A DNA stretch of 64,000 nt from NCBI RefSeq assembly GCF_013376045.1, contig NZ_JABMJG010000006.1, forward strand, positions 434,001 through 498,000. The letters are read 5' to 3'. Both the position numbers and the translations under genes were made by a program. The stretch comes from Variovorax sp. SG517. GTDB taxonomy: Bacteria > Pseudomonadota > Gammaproteobacteria > Burkholderiales > Burkholderiaceae_C. The notes beneath the pieces are model-generated. The model saw only the letters and a program-made list of their open reading frames with translations, was not told the origin of the DNA and searched no databases. Shown here piece by piece: positions 43,687-51,299 of the stretch (positions are counted from its first letter, which is position 1; each line of letters starts with the position of its first letter).

Positions 43687-45641
43687 GCACGTCCCGGACA
43701 TTGCTGGAGACGCGCGGCCTGCGCCGCGAGTTCGTGGCGGGGGAGGGCACTCTCGCCGTGCTGGACGGCATCGACCTGCGGATCGACGCGGGGGAGATGG
43801 TGGCCATCGTGGGTGCTTCGGGCTCCGGCAAGTCGACGCTGATGAACATCCTCGGCGCGCTGGATCGCCCGACTTCGGGCAGCTACCGCGTGGCCGGCCA
43901 GGAGGTCGCGGATCTGGACGCGGACGGCCTGGCGAGGCTGCGGCGCGAGCACTTCGGCTTCGTCTTCCAGCGCTACCAGCTGCTGGGCGAATTGACCGCG
44001 CTGGACAACGTGGCGCTGCCCGCCATCTACGCCGGCTGCAGTGCGCAGCAGCGCCAGGCCCGCGGGCTGCTCCTGCTCGAGCGCCTGGGATTGGGAGCGC
44101 GCGCGGACCATCGGCCCAGCCAGCTCTCGGGCGGACAGCAGCAGCGCGTCTCGATCGCGCGCGCGCTGATGAACGGCGGCAGCGTGATATTGGCCGACGA
44201 GCCGACGGGCGCCCTGGACACATCCAGCGGCGAGGATGTGCTTCGCCTGCTCGCCGAACTGAATGCGCAAGGGCACACGGTGATCATCGTCACGCACGAT
44301 GCCCAGGTGGCCCGCCGCGCGTCGCGCGTGATCGAAATCAGCGACGGCCGCATCGTCTCCGATCGGCGCAGCGAAGCTGCGATGGTGCCGTGCACCACCA
44401 TGTTGCCGGCACCGCCGGAAGGCGAGAGCGGGCGCGAAGGCACGGCCACGCCGGCACGCATGGCGCAGACGCTGCGCATGGCGCTCTTCGCCCTGCATGC
44501 CCACCGGCTGCGCGCGCTGCTGACGATGCTGGGCATCGTCATCGGCATCGCAGCCCTGGTGTGCGTGGTCGCGTTGGGGCGCGGTGCGCAGGATCAGGTC
44601 ATGGCCCAGATCCGCGAACTGGGCACCAACACGCTGGAGATATTCCCCGGCCGCGACTTCGGTGACCTGAGGGCGAGCGCGATCGAGAACCTGTCGGTGG
44701 CCGACGCCGAGGCGCTGGCGCAGCAGTTCTACGTGGACAGTGCCTCGCCCAACATCTCGGTGTCAGTGGCGGCACTGCGCGACTCTGCGGTGGCATCGGC
44801 CCAGGTCAATGGCGTGGGCGCGGGGCTGTTCCGCGTGCGCGGCCTTTCATTGGCTGCGGGCCGCTTCTTCGACGCCCGCGAGCAGGAAGCGCGCGCGCAG
44901 GTGGCCGTGATCGATCAACGCGCAGCCACGGCGCTCTTCGGTACCGCATCGCCGCTGGGGCAGACCGTGCTCCTCGGCGAGATGCCGGTGCAGGTGGTCG
45001 GCGTGCTGCGCCCGATGCAGAGCAGCTTCGCGTCGAGCACGCCGGGCTTCTTCGTGCCCTACACGACGGTGGCGACCCGCCTCGCAGGAAGGCAATTCCT
45101 CGAAAGCATCACGTTGCGCATCAAGGACGAAATCTCCAGCCGAGCAGCGCAAGGCGCCGTCACTTCGGTGCTGCGCGACCGCCACGGCAGCCAGGACTTC
45201 TTCATCATGAATTCGGACCAGGTCCGGCAGGCCGCCACGCGCACCAGTCGCACCCTGGCGCTGCTGATCTCCGGCGTGGCGACCCTGTCGCTGATGGTGG
45301 GAGGCATCGGCGTGATGAACATCATGCTGGTGTCGGTGACCGAGCGCACACGAGAAATCGGCGTGCGAATGGCGGTGGGTGCGCGGCGCGCCGACATCGT
45401 TGCGCAGTTCCTCATGGAAGCCGTTCTGATCTGCCTCATTGGCGGCGCAGCCGGCGTGTTGCTGGCCTTCGGCCTGGGTGCGCTCATCGCCTTGGCGATG
45501 CCGCAACTGCCGATGTCCTTTTCCGCGCTCTCGGTGGTGCTGGCCGTGGCCAGCTCCTGCCTGGTCGGCGTGGCTTTCGGTTACCTGCCCGCAAGAAACG
45601 CCGCGCGGCTCGAGCCGGTGCAGGCCCTCGCGCGGGATTGA
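43680..45641 (+). CDS. macB: MacB-type ABC transporter, fused ATPase and permease
   Basis: This 653-residue protein has an N-terminal ATPase (Walker A GASGSGKST, signature LSGGQQQR, Walker B VILADEPTGALD), a membrane helix near 285, a large periplasmic domain (about 310-520) and three C-terminal helices of the FtsX-like permease. The order is that of MacB mechanotransmission pumps, which do not carry substrate through the membrane but drive export from the periplasm. It lies between the adaptor and outer-membrane factor genes and is probably induced with them from the box at 42285. Confidence 0.93.
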   Translation: MVGTSRTLLETRGLRREFVAGEGTLAVLDGIDLRIDAGEMVAIVGASGSGKSTLMNILGALDRPTSGSYRVAGQEVADLDADGLARLRREHFGFVFQRYQLLGELTALDNVALPAIYAGCSAQQRQARGLLLLERLGLGARADHRPSQLSGGQQQRVSIARALMNGGSVILADEPTGALDTSSGEDVLRLLAELNAQGHTVIIVTHDAQVARRASRVIEISDGRIVSDRRSEAAMVPCTTMLPAPPEGESGREGTATPARMAQTLRMALFALHAHRLRALLTMLGIVIGIAALVCVVALGRGAQDQVMAQIRELGTNTLEIFPGRDFGDLRASAIENLSVADAEALAQQFYVDSASPNISVSVAALRDSAVASAQVNGVGAGLFRVRGLSLAAGRFFDAREQEARAQVAVIDQRAATALFGTASPLGQTVLLGEMPVQVVGVLRPMQSSFASSTPGFFVPYTTVATRLAGRQFLESITLRIKDEISSRAAQGAVTSVLRDRHGSQDFFIMNSDQVRQAATRTSRTLALLISGVATLSLMVGGIGVMNIMLVSVTERTREIGVRMAVGARRADIVAQFLMEAVLICLIGGAAGVLLAFGLGALIALAMPQLPMSFSALSVVLAVASSCLVGVAFGYLPARNAARLEPVQALARD

Positions 45642-45642
45642 C

Positions 45643-47157
45643 ATGACGCGTTCCTTATCTTTCTCTCTTCTTCGCCTTCGGGCGTCCTTGCCCCGAGTCA
45701 TGGTCACCGCGCTGTTGGCCTGCGCAGCGGTGGGATGCGCCACGCCCGAGGCCCCCAAGCCGATGCCTATGCTGCCGCCTGTGTATACCCATGCCGGGAC
45801 CACCTCGGCGGCCCAGACAGGCAGCAAGGGTTTGGTCTGGTGGCGCGCGGGCGAACTGCCCGTGCTCGACGCCTGGGTCAACACCGCCCTTGCACGTAAC
45901 GCAGACCTTGCCGTCGCCGGCGTGCGGTGGCGCCGGGCGATGCTGGAGGCCCGCCTCGCCGGCGCGCAGCTGGCACCAACCGTGTCGGGCGCATGGAACA
46001 CCCGCGTCGCGAGAGGCCTGGGCAGTGGACAAGCGGATCCAGGCTCAGGCAGCACCGGGCAGATCGCGGTGAGCTGGGAACTCGATCTCTTCGGGCGCCT
46101 CGGGGCGTTGCAGGATGCCGCCAGCTTCGAGGCGCAGGCAAGCGAACAGGACAGGCAGGCCGTGCGGCTCGTACTGGTCGCCAGCGTCACCGACTTGTAT
46201 TTCCAGCTCTCCCATGCCAACGGCCGCGTGGCGATGGCCGAAGCCAGCGAACGCGACGCCCAACGCATCGTGGCTCTGGTGCAGGCCCGCTTCCAGGCGG
46301 GGGCGGAAGGAAGGCTGGCGCTGCACGAGGCGCTGCAAGTGCGTGAGGAACGTGCCGCTGATCTGGCGGCCCAGCGCCAGGCAGCCACGGTGCTGCGCGA
46401 GCGCGTGCGCGTGCTGCTGGATGGCGCTTCCGTGCCGGAACCCGAGCCGCGGACACTGCCCGAGCTCGCCTTGCCGCCAGTACAGCCGGGCCTTCCGGCC
46501 GAGCTTCTCGGTCGCAGGCCCGACCTGCGCGCTGCCCAGTGGCGGCTTCAGGCCGCGGGCGCGCGCATCGACGCGGCGGTTGCGAGCTACTACCCTGGTA
46601 TCGCACTCACCGGTGCCCTGGGGAGCTCCAGCAGAGCCCTCCTCGACGTACTTGCCAATCCGGTCGCGACATTGGGCATCGGCATGACCTTGCCCTTCCT
46701 GCAGGCGCGCACGCTGGGCATCGAGACGGACATCGCCCGCACTCGCTACGAGGAGGCGGCAGTGGGTTTTCGCAAGGCGCTGTACACCGCGCTCGGCGAA
46801 GTGGACCAGGCCCTCTCCGCCCGCACCCGTCTCGCCGAGCAGGAGGTCGCGTTGCGCCAGGCCCAGCAACAGGCGGCGGAAGCGGCACGGGTCTACGAGG
46901 CACGCTTCCTGGTCGGGCTGCTGCCGCTGAGAAGCTGGCTCGATGCGCAGGAGCGTCTGCGTACGGCAGAGGTCGCCCATGCTTCGATACGGCTGGCCCA
47001 GATGCAAAACCAGATCCAGCTTTCTCAAGTGCTCGGCGGCGGCTGGATGACGAACCGCTATGGCCTCGTCTATCCAGGGCATCTGGGGCGGCGCGATGCC
47101 GAGGACTTCGGTATGAACGGGCGCAAGAGTCGTGGGCACGCGGTCGACCCAGGTTAG
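45643..47157 (+). CDS. NodT-family outer-membrane efflux lipoprotein (TolC-like)
   Basis: This 504-residue outer-membrane factor has a lipoprotein signal with lipobox AAVGC (Cys near residue 28). The two repeated OEP domains contain WWRAGELPVLDAWV and RRPDLRAAQWRLQAAGARIDAA-type residues, which are hallmark NodT segments. It should form the trimeric exit duct for the MacAB-like pump. Its ATG follows the macB stop by one base. The C-terminal end (after SQVLGGGWM) is followed by an IS21 remnant on the other strand, so the gene's right border may be a rearrangement point, but it seems intact. Confidence 0.92.
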   Translation: MTRSLSFSLLRLRASLPRVMVTALLACAAVGCATPEAPKPMPMLPPVYTHAGTTSAAQTGSKGLVWWRAGELPVLDAWVNTALARNADLAVAGVRWRRAMLEARLAGAQLAPTVSGAWNTRVARGLGSGQADPGSGSTGQIAVSWELDLFGRLGALQDAASFEAQASEQDRQAVRLVLVASVTDLYFQLSHANGRVAMAEASERDAQRIVALVQARFQAGAEGRLALHEALQVREERAADLAAQRQAATVLRERVRVLLDGASVPEPEPRTLPELALPPVQPGLPAELLGRRPDLRAAQWRLQAAGARIDAAVASYYPGIALTGALGSSSRALLDVLANPVATLGIGMTLPFLQARTLGIETDIARTRYEEAAVGFRKALYTALGEVDQALSARTRLAEQEVALRQAQQQAAEAARVYEARFLVGLLPLRSWLDAQERLRTAEVAHASIRLAQMQNQIQLSQVLGGGWMTNRYGLVYPGHLGRRDAEDFGMNGRKSRGHAVDPG

Positions 47158-47190
47158 TTGGGGGACTGCGCAAGAATAGGTCCTGACCAA

Positions 47191-47480
47191 AGAGACCGGC
47201 ACGCTATAGCGGTTGCGCTCGAAGTGCAACAGACAAATGGGCGAGACACGCGTGGTGGACTCGATGAAGCCATCGAAGGGCCTGGGCACCGGCATCAGCA
47301 GCGCACGCTCCTGCGCCCAGACTTCGGCGATGCTGTCTGGCAGCTTGTCGTGGGCGATCTCGCCCTACAGCGCCTTGCAGCGATTCTTCAGACAGTCGTT
47401 GAGCAACGCCGGCACGGGCTGCCACAGCCGGTTCCGCGCATCGCGCACAGGTTCATCGCTGCGCGATAAACGCAAGCAGG
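47191..47480 (-). pseudogene. IS21-family istA transposase remnant
   Basis: Read leftward this segment gives DARNRLWQPVPALLNDCLKN, then an in-frame TAG (47367-47365), then GEIAHDKLPDSIAEVWAQE, PVPRPFDGFIESTTRVSP and CLLHFERNRYSVPVSL. This is the C-terminal part of IstA transposases. It is truncated at both sides and carries an internal stop, so it is dead. No istB or terminal repeats are visible. Confidence 0.8.
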
Positions 47481-47825
47481 TTGCGTTGCCTTCGGTCATT
47501 CCGAAAATGAAATTCAGTCGCTCATTTTCAGAGGTAATTCAACGCTCGTTACCGCCTTTGTACAGGTCACACTCGTAAATCCCGGCCTGTCGTGCAGGTC
47601 GATGCCGCATGGGCTTCTCGTCGAATCCATGCGCGCATGACAAGGGTAGTGACATTCAATGTCGCGTAGCTGACGTCGCATGTGACAACGAATGTCACTT
47701 CTTGCCGCAGCGTGTCTATCGCAACGCATGCAATGCATTCATCGGTTTTACCGATTTCATTTTATTGAGCCATCGAATCGGATGGCATGCAGCTTGCTGA
47801 ATCATTTGTTTACAAATCGCGCCCA
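47481..47825. promoter_or_regulatory. leader of the alginate-lyase-like gene with two palindromic operators
   Basis: This A+T-richer 345-base stretch has no gene. It contains two palindromes with related arms, GTGACATTCAATGTCGC (47649-47665) and GTGACAACGAATGTCAC (47682-47698), 33 bases apart centre to centre (about three helical turns). They lie about 130-180 bases before the enzyme's ATG and look like tandem operators of a dimeric repressor or activator. Confidence 0.55.
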
Positions 47826-50165
47826 ATGACACATTACTCGAACGACGACGACAAGAAGGCGGCCGTGCTGGACCGTCGCACCTTCTTCATCGGCACTGCG
47901 AGTGCACTCGCCCTCGGCACGACGGCTTGCGGTGGTGGTGGCGGCTCTTCGGCTGGCGTACCTCAGGCTGCGGGAGTCGCTGTTTTGCCGCAGCCCGCAG
48001 CGTCCGACGCAGGTCAGCTGCCGGCTGCTGCGCCAGCAGCTCAGCCAGCTGCTGCGGCGCCAGCAGCGGTTCCTGAGCGCCAGCCCGCGTCCGTCACGGG
48101 CGTGTTCAAACACCCCGGACTGTTGGTCACGGAGCCAGACTTCGCGCGTATCCGCGAGCTGATCAAGACCGGCCAGCAACCGTGGACGGACTGGTACAAA
48201 AAGCTGTGCGCCGATAAATTCAGCATCCTGGAAACCCGGCCCTACCCGTTAGCGGGCGTATACCGGCAGGACGGCAGCAAGAATAATCTGTACGTCGACA
48301 TCTGGCGTGCCTGGAGCCTGGCGCTGCGCTGGAAACTCTCGGGCGACGATCGCTTTGCCGACAAGGCGGCAGAGTTCCTGGACGCCTGGGCGGACACGCT
48401 GAAGGAGATCGGGACGGTTCCGCCTGGGTCGACCGCCCATGACGACCACACCTTCATCCTGATGGCGGGTATGCAGGGCCACCAATTCGCGCAGATCGGC
48501 GAGATCCTGCGCACCTACCCCGGCTGGCCGCGGGACAAGCTCAAGCGCTTCCAGGACATGCTGATGACGGTGTGTGCGCCCATTTCGTCGTGGTTCCTCA
48601 GCGAAGGCCGGATGGGGTCCCATGCCAACTGGGACATGGCCTCCATGGTCGGTGCGATGGCCATCGGCATCTTCTGCGACAACGCCGAGCTGTACCGGCT
48701 GGCCTGCGATTCGTACGCCGCCAACAACCGCGGCAAGCTGCGGAACTTCGGCAACGGCTCGGCCCTGCACGGCGTGTACTACATGCACCCGGGCCACTTC
48801 GGGCAATGGGAGGAGAGCGGACGCGACCAGGGGCATGCGACGCTGGGCATGTCGCTCGGCGGCGACGTGATGGAAATGGCCTGGAACCAGGGCGACGACC
48901 TCTACGGGCTGTACAACAACCGCTTCCTCTCGGCCGCCGAGTACGTGGCGCGGACCAACCTGCAGGACGAGAACGGCAAGCCGTACGTCATGCCGTACGT
49001 GCTTGAGCAGAACCCGACCGCGCCCCACACCAGCCAATGGACGGAGGTGGCCTTTGGTCCCACCCCTGACGGCAAATACATCGGATTCGGCCGCAACTGC
49101 TGGGAGCCGATGTTCAACCACTACGTCAACCGCCTGGGCATCGCGGCACCGAACGTTGCGCGCATGGTGCCGTACTGCGAGGCGAAGTACGGCGGCAGCA
49201 GCGACGACATCTGGTGGCCGACGCTGATCCATCGCCGCGTGCCGTATGCCGGGCCGATGAAGCCGCCCTCGGGTCTCACGGGTTATCTGAATGACGGCCG
49301 CGTGCTGCTGTCGTGGTGGGGGAGCGTGGGAGCGACTTCCTATGTGGTGCAGTGTGGCAGTTCGGCCAGCGGCCCCTTCACGACGGTGGCCACAGTGGCA
49401 GCGGACCAACTGCTGACCTACACCGATGCGCCCTCCAGCGGCACGTGGTTCTACCAGGTCATCGCGCAGGGCCCCGGGGCACCGGGGACCGGTTCAAATA
49501 TCGTCCGGGTCGCAGTCCCCGGCGAACTGGGCTTTCGGATGCCGCTGGACGGGGCGAGCGGCCTGGTCCCCACCGGCACGCTGCTGCGCCCGGATGGCAC
49601 CACGACGGTCGTGGAGGGCAAGCTGGTGGACGGCGTGACCTGGGGCGAAGGGCGCAACAAGGACAAGGCGCCCATGTTCGATGGCAAGTCATCGGGCATC
49701 CAATTGCCGGCGGGCCTGTTCAGCAACCTGGACGACTTCACGGTGTCGATATGGGCCTATGCCAACGGGTATCGCTGGGACACCTGCATCCTGTTCGCCG
49801 GGACCGATGCCAATTCCGCCCTCGGTATTGCCCCTCAGGCCGGCCGAGGTGGACTGCGGTTCGGCATATTCGGCGCAACCGGAAATGATGCACGTGCGTT
49901 GGAAGGCCCCAGCGCCCTCCCCACGAGGCGCTGGGTTCATGTGGCGTACACGCAGGAGGGCACGACGGGGCGGCTCTATCTCGATGGCGTCGAAGTGGCG
50001 AATGCGGACTACATGACCCTGACGCCGCGCCAGGTGGGCGACCAGGTGGCCTTCCTGGGCCGCAACTGGGCGCATCCGGCATTCAACGGCCGCCTGCAGG
50101 ACTTCCGCATCTATGTGGGCGCACTGAGTGCCGTGGAGATCGCCGCACTCGCTAAGAGCGACTAA
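47826..50165 (+). CDS. Tat-exported lipoprotein: alginate lyase-like domain plus LamG domain
   Basis: This 779-residue protein starts with a twin-arginine lipoprotein signal: RR at 17-18 in LDRRTFFIG and lipobox TTAC with Cys35. An Ala/Pro/Gln linker (36-80) follows, then an alginate-lyase-family alpha-toroid (about 85-440; GVFKHPGLLVTEPDFARI and SHANWDMASMVGAMA), a fibronectin-like section (about 460-545) and a C-terminal concanavalin/LamG domain (about 560-775). It probably cleaves an acidic polysaccharide at the cell surface. IS21 and IS66 remnants flank it, suggesting transfer. The substrate cannot be fixed. The ATG at 47826 is preferred over 47787 because it starts the Tat signal. Confidence 0.85.
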   Translation: MTHYSNDDDKKAAVLDRRTFFIGTASALALGTTACGGGGGSSAGVPQAAGVAVLPQPAASDAGQLPAAAPAAQPAAAAPAAVPERQPASVTGVFKHPGLLVTEPDFARIRELIKTGQQPWTDWYKKLCADKFSILETRPYPLAGVYRQDGSKNNLYVDIWRAWSLALRWKLSGDDRFADKAAEFLDAWADTLKEIGTVPPGSTAHDDHTFILMAGMQGHQFAQIGEILRTYPGWPRDKLKRFQDMLMTVCAPISSWFLSEGRMGSHANWDMASMVGAMAIGIFCDNAELYRLACDSYAANNRGKLRNFGNGSALHGVYYMHPGHFGQWEESGRDQGHATLGMSLGGDVMEMAWNQGDDLYGLYNNRFLSAAEYVARTNLQDENGKPYVMPYVLEQNPTAPHTSQWTEVAFGPTPDGKYIGFGRNCWEPMFNHYVNRLGIAAPNVARMVPYCEAKYGGSSDDIWWPTLIHRRVPYAGPMKPPSGLTGYLNDGRVLLSWWGSVGATSYVVQCGSSASGPFTTVATVAADQLLTYTDAPSSGTWFYQVIAQGPGAPGTGSNIVRVAVPGELGFRMPLDGASGLVPTGTLLRPDGTTTVVEGKLVDGVTWGEGRNKDKAPMFDGKSSGIQLPAGLFSNLDDFTVSIWAYANGYRWDTCILFAGTDANSALGIAPQAGRGGLRFGIFGATGNDARALEGPSALPTRRWVHVAYTQEGTTGRLYLDGVEVANADYMTLTPRQVGDQVAFLGRNWAHPAFNGRLQDFRIYVGALSAVEIAALAKSD

Positions 50166-50193
50166 CGAAACGCGGGCAGCGTACGAACGCAGG

Positions 50194-50532
50194 TAACCGG
50201 TAGTACGGCGGGTAGTCCACGAAGCGGCTGGTCAGCGTGTGCGCGATGAGGCTGGCGGCCATGATGCCGCCGTCGATGACTGGCGCGCGCACAACTGGTC
50301 TGGTTCTGATGACCGGAGGGCCGCCGAACCGGAAAAACTTGTCGAGGACTCCGCTGTGGCCGTCCACCATCCAGGGAATCTCGCCGCGCTGGGTCTTGGA
50401 CGGGTTGGCATGCACGTCGAACTGGGCCATTGTGCGATACCAGGGACGGTAGTCCTCGCCGAAAATAGCCACTTGCTCCACCAGTCCGTTCTGGGCGGCA
50501 ATCCACTGCGCAGCCGCAGTGATTTCTTTCAT
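50194..50532 (-). pseudogene. chimeric remnant ending in an IS66 transposase fragment
   Basis: On the reverse strand an open frame starts with MKEITAAAQWIAAQNGLVEQ and runs through GEDYRPWYRTMAQFDVHANP and PWMVDGHSGVLDKFF, a segment I do not recognise. It then becomes APVIDGGIMAASLIAHT and SRFVDYPPYYRL (50286-50194), which is typical of the central part of IS66 TnpC transposases, and loses similarity. It is probably a gene end fused to an IS66 scar and not functional. Confidence 0.6.
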
Positions 50533-50665
50533 GAAACCAGGCTTCCGCTCACGGCCCCACCGCGACATGGGCTTGGGTCAGAATCCGGCCAAAACCAAAA
50601 GCATCACCGAGCACCTTCGACTGCCTCATGGGCAATTCCCTAAATCCCTGAACAGGCCGCGTGCC

Positions 50666-51259
50666 GTGCGACCTCTCCCACAACGGTCCTTCGCCAATTG
50701 GCTCGTTCCTATCGGGCTCGTCTGCCTGGGGTTGGCCTTGCAGGCAGGCGGCGAGCCGGTGTACGAAGTGCTGCGCTACGAACGCGCGGCTGTGCTCGGC
50801 GGACAGCCCTGGCGTCTTCTTTCGGCGCATGCGGTGCATCTCGGTTGGGTGCATTGCCTGATGAACGTGGGCGGGCTGGTACTGTGCGCCGCGTTCGCGG
50901 CAGGCACCCTCAGTTGGCGCGCCTGGGCCACCGCGATCGTTGTGCTGGCCCTCGGCGTGGGGATGCTGCTGTTGGTTGCATCGCCCCGGGCCACGAACTA
51001 CGCGGGCCTCTCGGGCGTGCTCTACGGGCTGTTCATCTGGGTGCTGTTGCCGCGCGCCTGGCGTGGCGAACGAGTGGCCTTGATCGTCCTGGTCGCCATC
51101 CTTGCACGCATCGGCTGGCAGATGTTCCATCCGCCTGCGGAGGTGCAGCGTGCGCTGATCGGCGGCGAGGTGATGGTCGAGGCTCACCTGTACGGCGCCC
51201 TGTGCGCGCTGGCGCTCTGTCTCTGGCAGGGTGCGTGGGCGTACTTGCGGCGGGTCTGA
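50666..51259 (+). CDS. rhombosortase (rhomboid-family intramembrane serine protease)
   Basis: This is a protein of about 197 residues from the GTG at 50666 (in-frame ATGs at 50519 and 50567 would add 33-49 residues that overlap the IS66 remnant). It has five to six helices. The first conserved motif is SAHAVHLGWVHCLMN, then the catalytic Ser in NYAGLSGVLYG and catalytic His in VEAHLYGAL. These fit the rhombosortase branch, which cleaves proteins carrying a GlyGly-CTERM tail. The next gene (51300-54065, convergent) encodes a xylanase ending in exactly such a tail, so enzyme and substrate are probably a dedicated pair. Confidence 0.85.
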   Translation: MRPLPQRSFANWLVPIGLVCLGLALQAGGEPVYEVLRYERAAVLGGQPWRLLSAHAVHLGWVHCLMNVGGLVLCAAFAAGTLSWRAWATAIVVLALGVGMLLLVASPRATNYAGLSGVLYGLFIWVLLPRAWRGERVALIVLVAILARIGWQMFHPPAEVQRALIGGEVMVEAHLYGALCALALCLWQGAWAYLRRV

Positions 51260-51299
51260 GCCGGCGCCGAGACCTGGCCTCGGTGCCGGCTTCACCGCT

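Noticed and set aside
46045..47295. A 416-residue reverse-strand protein opposite the NodT gene
   Set aside because: Only its first residues resemble a protein (IstA transposase); the rest is antisense to a clear outer-membrane factor.
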